A DNA stretch of 64,000 nt from an uncultured Clostridium sp. (lineage in GTDB: Bacteria; Bacillota; Clostridia; Clostridiales; Clostridiaceae), in assembly GCF_934754915.1 (NCBI RefSeq), contig NZ_CAKVKB010000003.1, forward strand, positions 14,477 through 78,476. The letters are read 5' to 3'. The translations under genes were made by a program, and so were the position numbers. The notes beneath the pieces were generated by a model that did not search any database, had not been told where the DNA came from, and was given only the letters and a program-made list of their open reading frames with translations. This document shows, one piece after another, positions 28,808-38,567 of this stretch (positions are counted from its first letter, which is position 1; every line of letters begins with the position of its first letter).

Positions 28808-29431
28808 TTATAAATTTTCTTGTTTTTTTAAAAGATTTGAAAAATAACCTCTTGGAATGTATCCTTTTTTCAATCCTTCTATAACTGTAAGATATGTGGC
28901 TGCAGTATCAAATCTTGCATCATGATAGTTTCCGCTTCCTTCAAAAAGTTTTTCAGAAGTTTCTGCAATCTGTTTTTCAGATATATTGAGCCAATCAATG
29001 ACTTCAGAAAGTTTAGGATTTTTTATTTCACCATTTGGTTTTGGAATTTTGCAGATATTTTTATAATATGCCATTGTACAGAATGTATTTTTGGGTTCAA
29101 ATAATTCGCCCAAAGTAAGAAGCTCATGTTTTAAAAATCTTATATCAAAATTTACATTGTGTCCTATAATAAAGTCGGCTTCTTTAAAATCATTTATAAA
29201 GTCAAAAGCTAAGTCTTCAAAGTATTGACCTTCAGATAATTCATAAAGTTTCTCTAATGAAAAACCATGAACTTCCTGAGCAGATGGATCCATTTCATCA
29301 ACTGTGAAGAAGAAATTTTTTCCGGTTGTTACCTGAGGTTTTACATTTGCATCTACAGTGATATAACTCAGCTGACATATACTTCCTGGTTTGATACTTG
29401 TTGTTTCAGTATCAAAAAATAATAATTTCAT
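28808..29431 (-). CDS. 3'-5' exonuclease, DnaQ/DEDD family
   Basis: About 207 residues. Exonuclease motifs: I FFDTETTSIKPG (Asp, Glu), II IIGHNVNFDIRFL (Asp), III NYHDARFDTAATYLTV (His, Asp; DEDDh type). It is similar to PolC exonuclease-like or DNA polymerase III epsilon-like proteins. ATG at 29431 is chosen because GGAGGG lies 8 bases upstream; the open frame extends 23 codons further without a site. The upstream flank is an inverted copy of the dispersed element, whose end reaches the ribosome binding site. Confidence 0.85.
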   Translation of the reverse strand: MKLLFFDTETTSIKPGSICQLSYITVDANVKPQVTTGKNFFFTVDEMDPSAQEVHGFSLEKLYELSEGQYFEDLAFDFINDFKEADFIIGHNVNFDIRFLKHELLTLGELFEPKNTFCTMAYYKNICKIPKPNGEIKNPKLSEVIDWLNISEKQIAETSEKLFEGSGNYHDARFDTAATYLTVIEGLKKGYIPRGYFSNLLKKQENL

Positions 29432-29449
29432 TACAGTTTTCCCTCCGTT

Positions 29450-29577
29450 TTGTATATATGTTGCAAGATTAAAATTACATTTTAAATTTATCTGATACAT
29501 GTAAAATATAAAAGAAATCTTGAAAAGATTTCATATTTCATTGTCAATTATCATTGTTAATTGCAATATATATGAAT
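29450..29577 (-). repeat. Dispersed intergenic element, copy F (full length)
   Basis: On the minus strand it starts ATATATTGCAATTAACAATG, has ATTGACAATGAAATATG, core AAATCTTTTCAAGATTTC, and ends TTTTAATCTTGCAACATATA, an inverted match to its own start. The right end sits within about 10 bases of the exonuclease ribosome binding site, so the element may supply that gene's promoter or leader. Confidence 0.8.
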
Positions 29578-29615
29578 AATATAATTATTAACTTGTTAAA
29601 TTTAATTATATAGTA

Positions 29616-29644
29616 TTTACGTCAAAATTCAAATGAGATATAAT
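29616..29644 (+). promoter_or_regulatory. Candidate promoter of ldh
   Basis: TTTACG (29616-29621), 17-bp spacer, TATAAT (29639-29644), about 128 bases before the start. A single Rex-like half-site TTGTTAA stands at 29593-29599. Confidence 0.5.
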
Positions 29645-29771
29645 TAAGAAGAATAATTATTATTAAACAATAATAATTTAAATATAAAAAATTACCAAAA
29701 ATATTATCTAATAATATTTTGTTTATAGGAAAAACTAATAGCATTAATAATCATATAAAGGAGGAAAATTT

Positions 29772-30725
29772 ATGTTGGAAAGAAAGCGTAAGGTATCAAT
29801 AATAGGAGCTGGATTTGTTGGAGCAACTACAGCGTATGCTTTAATGAACAGTGGAGTGGCAACAGAAATATGTATTTGTGATATTAATATGGACAAAGCA
29901 ATGGGTGAAGTAATGGATTTAGTTCATGGTACATCATTTGTAAAACCAGTTAATATATATGCAGGAGATATAAGTGAAACCAAAGATTCAGATGTTATAA
30001 TAATAACAGCGGGAGCAGCACAAAAAGAGGGTGAAACAAGACTTGATCTTATAGAAAAGAATTATAAAATATTTAAGGGATTTATTCCACAAATAGCAGC
30101 AGCAAGTCCAGATGCAATTTTATTGGTAGTATCAAATCCTTGCGATGTTTTAGCATATATAACTTATAAATTATCAGGATTTCCTAAAGAGAGGGTTATT
30201 GCTTCAGGAACAGTATTGGATACATCAAGATTAAAATATGTAATAGGCAAGTATTTGAATGTAAATAATAACAATGTTCATGCTTATGTATTAGGTGAAC
30301 ATGGTGATAGTGAAGTTGTAAGTTGGAGTACTGGAAGTATTGCAGGAGAGACATTTGAAAACTATACTAAAAAATTCAATCTTGAATGGGATGAAGAAAT
30401 AAAAGATGTAATTGCAAAAGATGTAGTAAGTGCTGCTTATGAAATTATAAATAGAAAAGGTGCTACTTATTTTGCAATAGGTCTTGCAGCAACAAGAATA
30501 GTTGAAGCTATATTAAGAGATGAAAATACTATTTTAACAGTTTCGACTCTTATGGAAGGACAATATGGAATTGATGATGTGTATTTGGCAGTTCCAACGG
30601 TTCTTAATAGTACAGGAGCAGTAAGAATTGTAAATCCCGTTATAAGTGATGAAAGAGAACTGAAAAAATTACAGGACTCTGCAAGGGTATTAAAAGAAAA
30701 TATTCAGAAAGTGATTAATGAATAA
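29772..30725 (+). CDS. ldh: L-lactate dehydrogenase
   Basis: Reduces pyruvate to lactate with NADH. 317 residues. It has the Rossmann motif GAGFVGATTAYAL, the substrate/catalytic region VSNPCDVLAYITYKLSGFP, and the catalytic histidine in GEHGDSEV. The active-site loop QKEGETRLDL contains the Gln that favours pyruvate over oxaloacetate (malate dehydrogenase would have Arg). AAAGGAGGAAAA precedes the ATG. Together with pflBA it controls pyruvate fate. Confidence 0.96.
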   Translation: MLERKRKVSIIGAGFVGATTAYALMNSGVATEICICDINMDKAMGEVMDLVHGTSFVKPVNIYAGDISETKDSDVIIITAGAAQKEGETRLDLIEKNYKIFKGFIPQIAAASPDAILLVVSNPCDVLAYITYKLSGFPKERVIASGTVLDTSRLKYVIGKYLNVNNNNVHAYVLGEHGDSEVVSWSTGSIAGETFENYTKKFNLEWDEEIKDVIAKDVVSAAYEIINRKGATYFAIGLAATRIVEAILRDENTILTVSTLMEGQYGIDDVYLAVPTVLNSTGAVRIVNPVISDERELKKLQDSARVLKENIQKVINE

Positions 30726-30815
30726 TAATTTTTTTTAAAATAAGTAAATAATTTTACTTATAAATTGACAAAAAGAATAAATTTTTATAAAATTATTAAT
30801 TAGAAAAGCTGACTA

Positions 30816-30853
30816 TAGATCAAGATTGTAATAATCAGTCTTGGTCTATTTTT
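30816..30853 (+). terminator. Intrinsic terminator after ldh
   Basis: TAGATCAAGATTG / CAGTCTTGGTCTA (two G-U pairs) followed by TTTTT. Confidence 0.8.
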
Positions 30854-31018
30854 ATATATTTTACTGCTTATTAAATCTACATATTAATTTAGTTTTGTAT
30901 GCATGCAACAGAAAAAATGATATTAAATTAAAAATGTGGATGAAAGCATAATTTATATAGAGTATTATTACAATTTTGTAATTAAGCTTGTTTATAAAAA
31001 TTAAGGGGGCAGAACAGT
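30854..31018. other. Short asnA upstream region
   Basis: About 165 bp of AT-rich DNA. I looked for an Asn T-box, which some Firmicutes place before asnA, and found no T-box sequence. GGGGGCAG precedes the start. Confidence 0.5.
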
Positions 31019-32032
31019 ATGAATATTGATGGATTAATAATTCCAGAAGGTTATAAGAGTAAATATTCATTAATTGAAACTGAAATTCATATCAAGAAGA
31101 TTAAAGATTTCTTTGAAAAGGCTTTGGCAGAAAATCTTAATTTAACAAGGGTTTCAGCACCATTATTTGTAGAACCAGATACAGGTATAAATGATAACTT
31201 AAATGGAGTGGAAAGACCTGTTAGTTTTGATTTGTTAGAATCTAAGAAGGAAGTGCAGATAGTGCATTCCTTAGCTAAATGGAAGAGATACAGTCTTCAT
31301 AGATATGGATTTAAAGTTGGTGAAGGATTATACACTGACATGAATGCAATAAGAAGAGATGAAGAATTGGACAACCTTCATTCTATTTATGTAGATCAAT
31401 GGGATTGGGAAAAAATCATTGAAAAGAAGGATAGAAATGTAGAAACTTTAAAAAATACAGTAAGAAAAATATATTCTACTTTTAAATCATTAGAATCATT
31501 TGCTTGCAGTGAACTTATTAATGAAAAGGAATTTCTTCCTGAAGAAATATCATTTATTACAACACAAGAACTTGAAGATAAATATCCAGATAAAACTCCT
31601 AAAGAGAGAGAAGATATTATTGCAAAAGAAAAAGGTGCAGTATTTATAATGCAGATTGGTGGAGCATTGAAGTCAGGCAAGAAACATGATGGACGTTCTC
31701 CAGACTATGATGACTGGACTTTAAATGGCGATATAATATTCTACTATCCACTTTTAGAAAGAGCGTTTGAAGTTTCTTCTATGGGAATAAGAGTAGATGA
31801 GGAAGCACTTGATAAGCAGCTTGCTATTGCAGGATGTGATGACAGAAGGGAACTTCCATTTCATAAAATGCTTTTGAATGGAGAACTTCCATATACAATT
31901 GGTGGCGGAATAGGACAGTCAAGAATATGTATGTATTTCTTAAGAAAAGCTCATATAGGGGAAGTTCAAGCTTCAATATGGGATGATAAGAATTTAAATA
32001 TATGTAAAGAAAACGGAATAACACTTCTTTAA
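31019..32032 (+). CDS. asnA: Aspartate-ammonia ligase (asparagine synthetase A)
   Basis: ATP-dependent amidation of aspartate using ammonia. 337 residues, class II aminoacyl-tRNA synthetase-like fold. It has [25 protein letters not shown], the motif 2-like [13 protein letters not shown], and the motif 3-like [14 protein letters not shown]. The downstream gene is convergent, across a shared terminator. Confidence 0.95.
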   Translation: MNIDGLIIPEGYKSKYSLIETEIHIKKIKDFFEKALAENLNLTRVSAPLFVEPDTGINDNLNGVERPVSFDLLESKKEVQIVHSLAKWKRYSLHRYGFKVGEGLYTDMNAIRRDEELDNLHSIYVDQWDWEKIIEKKDRNVETLKNTVRKIYSTFKSLESFACSELINEKEFLPEEISFITTQELEDKYPDKTPKEREDIIAKEKGAVFIMQIGGALKSGKKHDGRSPDYDDWTLNGDIIFYYPLLERAFEVSSMGIRVDEEALDKQLAIAGCDDRRELPFHKMLLNGELPYTIGGGIGQSRICMYFLRKAHIGEVQASIWDDKNLNICKENGITLL

Positions 32033-32051
32033 AAACTTATGGATAAAAATG

Positions 32052-32081
32052 GCAACTTACAAAAAATTATTTGTAAGTTGC
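32052..32081. terminator. Bidirectional terminator
   Basis: GCAACTTACAAA (32052-32063) / TTTGTAAGTTGC (32070-32081) with T-rich flanks, between convergent asnA and birA. Confidence 0.85.
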
Positions 32082-32156
32082 TGTTTGTTAATTTTGATAA
32101 TATATATTTCAGTTTAAAGGAAAGTTAAAACTTAAAAGATTGATTATTTTTAGTGA

Positions 32157-33122
32157 TTAAAATTTAAAGCTTATTTCACCAGATAAGACAGTTTTTTCTT
32201 TTCCGTTTGCATCTTTGACTATAAGATTACCTTTATCGGAAAGTGATATGCATGTAACTAATTCTTCTTTATTATAAGTTATAAGTCTTGCTTGTTTACC
32301 CCATATGATTGAATTATTTCTACAAATTTCAATGGTTTCTTTCATGTCTAAATTATTTAAAAATTTATTGTACTGCTCTTCGAAATTATTTAAAAATCGT
32401 GCAAGAATTTCATTCCTATCAAAATCCTTTTTATATTCATTTTTTAAAGAAGTCGCACTTTTCTGCACTTCTTCATCTAAAGTATTTATATCGATATTTA
32501 TATTCATACCGATTCCTATAATAAGAAAATTTATTGAATCCATATCACAGTTCATTTCACCTAGAATTCCACACAATTTTTTACCATTAAGATGGATATC
32601 ATTTGGCCATTTTATCTTTGCATCAATATTCAGTTCTTTTAATGCTTTAAATATGGATGCAGCTGCTATCTGAGTTATTTTAGGAGCCTCGGAAGTAGGA
32701 ATGTTAGGCCTTAGAACTAAAGTAAACCATATTCCTCCAGCAGGTGAATTCCAGGCTCTTTTAAATCTTCCGTTTCCGCTTATTTGTTCTTCAGCAACTA
32801 TTATTGTTCCATCAGGACAATTGTCTTTGGCAGCTTCTTTTGCTCTTATGTTTGTTGAATCTGTAGAATCAAAATGAATTAGGTTTCTTCCGATTCTTTC
32901 TGTTTTTAGATTTATGTAAAGATCCTGTTTGTTTATTTTATCAGGAGAAGATATTAATTTATAACCTTTATTAGATATTCCCTCGATATTATATCCTTTA
33001 TTTTTTAAATTCTTAATATGTTTCCATATAGCAGTTCTTGAAACATTCAATTTTGCACTTAAATTTTCTCCTGAAATATACTCAGATGAACTTTTAAGTA
33101 TATCTAAAATTTTTTCTTCCAT
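32157..33122 (-). CDS. birA: Bifunctional biotin ligase/biotin operon repressor
   Basis: Activates biotin to biotinyl-AMP, transfers it to carboxylase carrier domains, and probably represses biotin genes. 321 residues. The N-terminal winged helix (residues 1-60: SGENLSAKLNVSRTAIWKHIKNLKNKGY) shows it is the regulatory class. The ligase core contains GNGRFKRAW (G-x-G-R-x-x-R adenylate loop), KWPNDIHLNGKKLCGIL with catalytic Lys, and a C-terminal SH3-like domain. GGAGGTG precedes the ATG. Confidence 0.95.
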   Translation of the reverse strand: MEEKILDILKSSSEYISGENLSAKLNVSRTAIWKHIKNLKNKGYNIEGISNKGYKLISSPDKINKQDLYINLKTERIGRNLIHFDSTDSTNIRAKEAAKDNCPDGTIIVAEEQISGNGRFKRAWNSPAGGIWFTLVLRPNIPTSEAPKITQIAAASIFKALKELNIDAKIKWPNDIHLNGKKLCGILGEMNCDMDSINFLIIGIGMNINIDINTLDEEVQKSATSLKNEYKKDFDRNEILARFLNNFEEQYNKFLNNLDMKETIEICRNNSIIWGKQARLITYNKEELVTCISLSDKGNLIVKDANGKEKTVLSGEISFKF

Positions 33123-33292
33123 AAATAAGCACCTCCTTATGAAATTATATCATAATGTTAAAAAAAATACTCTATACATAAGATTGAAATGCTGATGTCA
33201 TTGTAATTTAAAAATAAATAATATATAATAAGTTTTGGTATATTTTAAAACTCTAAGTGATAGAGTAGGCTTTTTAGAGAGGATATTATTTT

Positions 33293-34342
33293 ATGAATAA
33301 AAATATAGGAAATAAAAAAGTAAAAAATAACAGGCCTAAACCCAAATCTAAAAAAGGGAAAAAGAAAGCAAAAAAGATTTCTTATAAGACTCTTATACTA
33401 TTTTTCTTATTTGAATTCATTTTTACAGCTTGTACATTTCCGTTTTTGCTGTTATACGGGCCGTTTGAAAATGCAAAGAGTACATATGTAGGTGCTGCTA
33501 TGACTTCTATGACTCACCAGTATCTTGCAACCTGGTTTTTATCTGATGAAAAGATAAATGAAATTTTAGGTAATAACTCTACAGAAGAAACAGATGAAAC
33601 TACTAATACATCAGAAATAAACATACCAAAAGTAAAAGATGATACAATTGAATTCTATGAAATAGCTGATAATCCTAAATTTACAGGATACTATCTTATA
33701 GTAAAAGATCCAACAAGAGTTAAAGTGGGATATACTTCTAAATTGAATGAAGAAGGACAGACAACATCACAGATAGCTGAAAATTATGATGCAGTTGCAG
33801 CCATTAATGGTGGTGCATTTGTTGACCAGTCATCAACATCACAATGGACAGGAAATGGAGGAATTCCATCAGGAATAGTAATGACTGGCGGAGAAGTAAT
33901 ACATAATGATCTTGCAGAGGGTGATAAGACAGAACTTCTTGCAATTGATAAAAAGGGTGTAATGATGGTAGGAAAATATTCTGTGGCCGAATTGCAGGAA
34001 AAAGGAATACAAGAAGCATTAAGTTTTGGTCCTACATTAGTTGTTAATGGAAAAATGACTCCTATGAGTGGAGATGGAGGCTGGGGAATAGCTCCAAGAA
34101 CTGCTATAGGACAGAGACAGGATGGTGCTATAATCATGCTTGTTATTGATGGAAGAGGCATAGGAAGTATTGGAGCAACTTTAAAAGAAACTCAGGAAAT
34201 AATGTATCAATTAGGTGCTGTTAATGCAATGAATCTTGATGGTGGTAAATCTGCTACATTATACTATTATGGAGAAGTGAGAAATACACCTTCAAACAGT
34301 ATGGGCGAAAGAGCAATACCAACAGCAATTATTGTTAAATAA
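33293..34342 (+). CDS. Phosphodiester glycosidase (NAGPA) family protein
   Basis: A 349-residue protein with a very basic N-terminus (about 30 residues, many Lys), one transmembrane helix (about 33-55), and an extracytoplasmic NAGPA domain. The domain is seen as AAINGGAFVD, GGIPSGIVM, SFGPTLVVNGK, APRTAIGQRQDG, VIDGRG and NAMNLDGGKSATL, the conserved blocks of phosphodiester glycosidases (the family of the mannose-6-phosphate uncovering enzyme). In bacteria the role is often linked to wall or exopolysaccharide phosphodiesters; the substrate here is unknown. The next gene starts 23 bp later and may be co-transcribed. Confidence 0.88.
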   Translation: MNKNIGNKKVKNNRPKPKSKKGKKKAKKISYKTLILFFLFEFIFTACTFPFLLLYGPFENAKSTYVGAAMTSMTHQYLATWFLSDEKINEILGNNSTEETDETTNTSEINIPKVKDDTIEFYEIADNPKFTGYYLIVKDPTRVKVGYTSKLNEEGQTTSQIAENYDAVAAINGGAFVDQSSTSQWTGNGGIPSGIVMTGGEVIHNDLAEGDKTELLAIDKKGVMMVGKYSVAELQEKGIQEALSFGPTLVVNGKMTPMSGDGGWGIAPRTAIGQRQDGAIIMLVIDGRGIGSIGATLKETQEIMYQLGAVNAMNLDGGKSATLYYYGEVRNTPSNSMGERAIPTAIIVK

Positions 34343-34364
34343 ACTTAAGGAGAGAGTACATATT

Positions 34365-35411
34365 ATGAAGTTGTATAAGAAAATAATTGCCTGGGCAATA
34401 TTATCAATAATATTGCAGATCAGTGGATTATTTGTTTTAGAAAATTTTGTGTTCAAACATTCATCGGAGTTTAAAGGAAATAAAATGGATGTAGAAAAGC
34501 AAAATACAAAAGATATTACTGCAACAATTCCTGGTTCGGCACAAGAGGTAAATGTATCATATAATGGAAAGTATCTTACTTATTGTGAAAATAACACTTT
34601 ATACATAGAAGAAAGTAAGACAGGAACCAAAAACGAAGTAAAGACTGAAGACAATGGAGATATTTTATACCATAAATGGCTTTCAGACAGAGACAGACTT
34701 ATAATTGCAGAGAAAGTCGTTAAAGATGGAAATCCAGTAATTCAGCTTATTACATATAGTCCTAAAGATTCATCTATAAATTATGTCACTGATATCTGTG
34801 ATTATGCAGAAGATATGGAAGTGAAAAAAATAACAGAGTCTACATTTACAAGTGTTTATTATGTTGACATATATAAAGGCGGTCTTAAAAGCATTGTTTA
34901 TAGAGTAGATATAAATAATGATAAGAGTAAAGTTTCACTTCAAGCCAGTGTATTAGGAAATATGCAGGTAATACCTCATGTTGACAGACTTGTTTATGAA
35001 GATGAGATAAATAATAAATTCTATGTTACAAGTCCTAATAAACAGTTGAATTTTAATTCTAACAAAAATCTTACTCTTTTAGGAATCGATAAAAATGATG
35101 TTATTTATATTGGTGAACTTAATGGAGAAAAAATAGCAAGTATAATATATGGCAAAATTGATGATGAAACATCATCATGGAAGACAGTAAGTCTTGAAGC
35201 GGTAGTTAATAGAAACGATATATATTTTAATAATGAAAGCCAGATTCTTATCAATGATAATCTTAAAGGAGCTGTAAAAAATCTTTCAACAGGAAATGAA
35301 GTGGAATATGAAGGAAAGCTTATTCAGATAAAAGAAGATTTTATAGCAACTACAGATAATAATGGAAAACTTGTATATACTTCATTAAAAACAGATAAAG
35401 ATAAAAAATAA
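34365..35411 (+). CDS. Membrane-anchored extracytoplasmic protein, possible beta-propeller
   Basis: About 348 residues: one N-terminal transmembrane helix (about 8-27), then an extracytoplasmic region of short beta-rich repeats such as VSYNGKYLTYCENNTLYIEESKTG and HKWLSDRDRLIIAEK. These resemble WD40/TolB-like propeller blades (the S-Y-N-G-K-Y-L-x-Y pattern). No catalytic motif was seen. ATG 34365 follows AAGGAGAGAG; a TTG at 34332 inside the upstream gene is unlikely. It is probably in one operon with the phosphodiester glycosidase. Function unknown. Confidence 0.65.
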   Translation: MKLYKKIIAWAILSIILQISGLFVLENFVFKHSSEFKGNKMDVEKQNTKDITATIPGSAQEVNVSYNGKYLTYCENNTLYIEESKTGTKNEVKTEDNGDILYHKWLSDRDRLIIAEKVVKDGNPVIQLITYSPKDSSINYVTDICDYAEDMEVKKITESTFTSVYYVDIYKGGLKSIVYRVDINNDKSKVSLQASVLGNMQVIPHVDRLVYEDEINNKFYVTSPNKQLNFNSNKNLTLLGIDKNDVIYIGELNGEKIASIIYGKIDDETSSWKTVSLEAVVNRNDIYFNNESQILINDNLKGAVKNLSTGNEVEYEGKLIQIKEDFIATTDNNGKLVYTSLKTDKDKK

Positions 35412-35433
35412 TATTAATAAAAATTATTTTTGA

Positions 35434-35470
35434 GATAAATACATAGCTAATATGTATTTATCTATTTTTT
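35434..35470 (+). terminator. Intrinsic terminator
   Basis: GATAAATACATA (35434-35445) / TATGTATTTATC (35451-35462), then TATTTTTT. Confidence 0.85.
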
Positions 35471-35591
35471 ATAATATATACTGCAATGTACAATTGGTAA
35501 TTTATAATGAAGAATGAATTTGTAGTAAGTTTTTTGACATTTTTATATATAGTCAGATAAATTTTAATATTGTAATATATATAAATTAATA
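35471..35591 (+). repeat. Dispersed intergenic element, copy G (full length)
   Basis: TATATACTGCAATGTACAAT at the left, ATAATGAAGAATGAATTTG (degenerate core), TTTTTGACATTTTTATATAT, and right end TTTTAATATTGTAATATATA. The right end equals that of copy B and is an inverted match to the left end of copy A. Confidence 0.75.
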
Positions 35592-35655
35592 TTTTTTAAA
35601 TAAATATTATGTGATAACATAGAAGTACAATGTTTTTATATTCAAGGAGGAAATA

Positions 35656-36285
35656 ATGAATTTTTTATTGAGTAAAATATTGATGATCCCAGCAATTCTT
35701 GTTGCTTTTACATTTCACGAATATGGTCATGCAGTAGTAGCAGATAAATTAGGAGATAATACAGCAAGATTTCAAGGAAGACTTACTTTAAATCCATTAA
35801 AGCATATAGATCCCTTTGGATTTTTATGTATATTGTTTTTAGGAATAGGATTTGCAAAACCTGTTCAAGCTAATTCATATGCTTTTAAAGATTACTATAA
35901 AGATGATTTGAAGGTGAGTCTGGCAGGGCCAGCTGCTAATCTTATAGTGGCAGTAGTAGGAGCTATAGTACTAGCGTTATATACTAGATTTTTATATGGA
36001 TTTATTCCTGGAAAACTAGGATATATTTTTTATTATATGCTTTTATATATAGTAAATATAAATACTAGTCTTGGAATATTCAATCTTCTTCCTATACCAA
36101 GTTTTGATGGATTTAGTCTTGTAAGGGATATAAAACCGGGAAGATTTAGAGAGTTTGAAGATATGTGTTACAGGTATCAAGGATTGCTGATAATGGCTGC
36201 ATTATTTTTTGGATGGAGAGTAATTTCACCTATAGCATCTATATTTATAAATTTTATAATGAAATTTGCATATTCAATAATATAA
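35656..36285 (+). CDS. Site-2 protease family (M50) membrane metallopeptidase
   Basis: A 209-residue polytopic protein of the YwhC/Rip-like M50B group. The zinc motif HEYGH lies near residue 22 (FTFHEYGHAVV) inside the first transmembrane helix. The second zinc/aspartate motif is NLLPIPSFDG (N-x-x-P-x-P-x-x-D-G). There is no PDZ domain. The family cleaves substrates within the membrane; many of these small versions have unknown substrates. AAGGAGG precedes the ATG. It stands alone, between a repeat copy and the argS leader. Confidence 0.88.
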   Translation: MNFLLSKILMIPAILVAFTFHEYGHAVVADKLGDNTARFQGRLTLNPLKHIDPFGFLCILFLGIGFAKPVQANSYAFKDYYKDDLKVSLAGPAANLIVAVVGAIVLALYTRFLYGFIPGKLGYIFYYMLLYIVNINTSLGIFNLLPIPSFDGFSLVRDIKPGRFREFEDMCYRYQGLLIMAALFFGWRVISPIASIFINFIMKFAYSII

Positions 36286-36292
36286 ATATTTA

Positions 36293-36321
36293 TTGACAAT
36301 AATTTTTTCAATTTGTATAAT
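36293..36321 (+). promoter_or_regulatory. Promoter of the argS T-box transcript
   Basis: TTGACA (36293-36298), 17-bp spacer, TATAAT (36316-36321): a consensus sigma-A promoter immediately before the leader. Confidence 0.85.
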
Positions 36322-36339
36322 TAATAAAGGTTAATTTTA

Positions 36340-36582
36340 TTATGAAATATTCTATGAAGAGGATAGTACTTTAATTGATGCCTAAAGCGAGTCAGGACAG
36401 AGTGTAAGCCTGATAGGATAAATTGCAAGGAAACAGAACCTCAGAGAAATCGCCTGAAATGAGTAGGGATGGTCGCAGTTAAAGCTGCGTTAAAATTAGA
36501 GTGGCATATTATAATATATAATATGCAATTAGAGTGGTACCGCGAATAAATCGTCTCTTTTTGTTAAAGAGGCGGTTTTTTT
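36340..36582 (+). promoter_or_regulatory. T-box riboswitch controlling argS
   Basis: Leader of about 240 bases with the T-box sequence AGAGTGGTACCGCG at 36531-36544. The terminator is CGTCTCTTT (36552-36560) / AAAGAGGCG (36566-36574) plus a T-run. The T-box overlaps the antiterminator side, so uncharged tRNA binding should allow read-through. The gene downstream fixes the amino acid as arginine; AGA near 36444 is a candidate specifier but stem I was not folded. A perfect 10-bp stem at 36504-36526 is flanked by an 11-base direct repeat. Confidence 0.93.
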
Positions 36583-36683
36583 AAATATAAAATATTATTG
36601 TTTAAATTTATATATTACGTATGTATAATTTTAAAATAATGATTGAAATTCAATGATTAAATTTATATAAAATGGAGGTAATT

Positions 36684-38372
36684 ATGGATTACAAAATTAA
36701 AATTGCAGAATTAATAAAAAAACATGTAGATTTAGATGCAGAACCTATAGAAAAGCTTATAGAGATTCCGCCAAAACCAGAGATGGGTGATTATGCATTT
36801 CCATGTTTTCAATTAGCTAAAGTTATGAAAAAGGCTCCTAATATGATAGCACAAGAATTAAAGGAAGCTATGGACATAGATGGATTTGAAAAAATTGAAA
36901 ATCTAGGACCATATCTTAATTTCTTTGTTGATAAAGGAACTTTTGCCGAAAAAACAATAACAAAAGTATTAGAAGAAGGAGATAATTATGGTGCTTCTAA
37001 TGTTGGTGAAGGAAAAACAGTATGTGTAGAATATTCTTCACCTAATATAGCTAAGCCTTTCCATGTTGGACATTTATTTACTACAGCTATAGGAAATTCT
37101 TTATATAAGATGTTTAAAAAAGAAGGATATAATACAATAGGATTAAACCATTTAGGAGATTGGGGAACTCAATTTGGTAAGTTAATAAGTGCATATCACA
37201 GATGGGTTGATGAAGAAGCTTTAGAGAAGGCCCCAATAGATGAACTATTAAGAATATATGTTAAATTCCATGAAGAAGCTAAAAAAGATCCTAGTTTAGA
37301 AGATGAAGCAAGAGCAAACTTTAAGGCATTAGAAAATGGAGATCCAGAAGCTACAGCTCTTTGGACTAGATTTAGAGAATTAAGCTTAAAGGAATTTGAA
37401 AGAGTATATGATATTCTTGGTGTTAAATTTGATTCATTAAATGGTGAAGCATTCTATAATGATAAAATGGATGCTGTTGTTGATGAATTAAGAGAAAAAG
37501 GACTTCTTGTTGAAAGTAATGGAGCACAAGTTGTTATGCTTGAAGATTATAATATGCCACCATGTATAGTATTAAAAGCAGATGGTGCATCAATATATGC
37601 TACAAGAGATTTAGCAGCAGCTATGTATAGAAAGAAAACTTATGATTTCTATAAATGTGTATATGTTGTTGGAACTCCACAGGCACTTCACTTTAAACAA
37701 GTGTTTAAGGTATTGGAACTTGCTGGTCATGAATGGGCTAAGGATTGTGTTCATGTAGGATTCGGATTAGTAAAATTTGCAGATAGAAAGTTGTCAACAA
37801 GAGATGGCTCAATTGTACTTCTAGATGATTTATTAAGAGAAGCAGTTGAAAAGACTATGGAAGCAATTAAAGATAAGGAAGAAATTAAAGATAAAGAAGA
37901 AGTGGCAAAGAAGATAGGTGTAGGTGCAGTTATCTTTACATATCTTAAGAATTCAAGAGAGAAGGATATTGTATTTGATTGGAAAGAAATTCTTTCATTT
38001 GAGGGAGAAACAGGTCCATATGTACAATATGCTTATGCAAGAGGAAACAGTATATTGAAAAGAGCTGGTCAATGCAATGGAACTGTTGATTATAGCAAAT
38101 TATCATCAAAGGAAGAATTTGAATTAGTTAAGGCATTAGGAAACTTCAATAATGTGATAACTTTAGCGTTAGATAAACTTGAACCATCAATTTTAACAAG
38201 ATATGTAATTGAAGTTGCCAAAGGATTTAATAAATTCTATAATGCACATTCAGTATTAAATTTAGAAGATGAAGATTTAAAAGCAACAAGATTGAATCTT
38301 GTTAAAGCTTCATTACAGGTTATAAAGAATGGTCTTGAATTATTAGGAATTAGTGTAGTAGAAAAGATGTAA
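36684..38372 (+). CDS. argS: Arginyl-tRNA synthetase
   Basis: Class I aminoacyl-tRNA synthetase, about 562 residues. It has an N-terminal Add-1 domain, the HIGH motif as [35 protein letters not shown], and a C-terminal DALR-type anticodon domain ([16 protein letters not shown] onward). As usual for ArgRS the canonical KMSKS is not evident. ATG 36684 follows GGAGG at 36674-36678; ATG 36672 would overlap that site. It is regulated by the upstream T-box. Confidence 0.96.
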   Translation: MDYKIKIAELIKKHVDLDAEPIEKLIEIPPKPEMGDYAFPCFQLAKVMKKAPNMIAQELKEAMDIDGFEKIENLGPYLNFFVDKGTFAEKTITKVLEEGDNYGASNVGEGKTVCVEYSSPNIAKPFHVGHLFTTAIGNSLYKMFKKEGYNTIGLNHLGDWGTQFGKLISAYHRWVDEEALEKAPIDELLRIYVKFHEEAKKDPSLEDEARANFKALENGDPEATALWTRFRELSLKEFERVYDILGVKFDSLNGEAFYNDKMDAVVDELREKGLLVESNGAQVVMLEDYNMPPCIVLKADGASIYATRDLAAAMYRKKTYDFYKCVYVVGTPQALHFKQVFKVLELAGHEWAKDCVHVGFGLVKFADRKLSTRDGSIVLLDDLLREAVEKTMEAIKDKEEIKDKEEVAKKIGVGAVIFTYLKNSREKDIVFDWKEILSFEGETGPYVQYAYARGNSILKRAGQCNGTVDYSKLSSKEEFELVKALGNFNNVITLALDKLEPSILTRYVIEVAKGFNKFYNAHSVLNLEDEDLKATRLNLVKASLQVIKNGLELLGISVVEKM

Positions 38373-38567
38373 AAATAGACTATTATATTTATGATGTACA
38401 TGATTCATATATAAAGATGAATTATGTACATTTAATTTTTTATAGTGATAAAATATGTAAAATGATACGATGCCATTATTGAATTGTTATGACAATAATT
38501 TAATATTTTTAATATTGAATTATGATATAATTTAAATAAAATATTAGAAAGGAAAGGAGATGCTGAA

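Noticed and set aside
29593..29610. Rex operator candidate (TTGTTAA) before ldh
   Set aside because: Only one half-site; the second half (AATTATA) does not match TTAACAA, so it is mentioned only as context.
30854..31018. T-box before asnA
   Set aside because: No GTGG-x-ACCGCG sequence or terminator/antiterminator pair in the gap.
33784..34161. 125-codon minus-strand frame inside the phosphodiester glycosidase gene
   Set aside because: Shadow of the coding strand; composition and lack of a start site do not support a gene.
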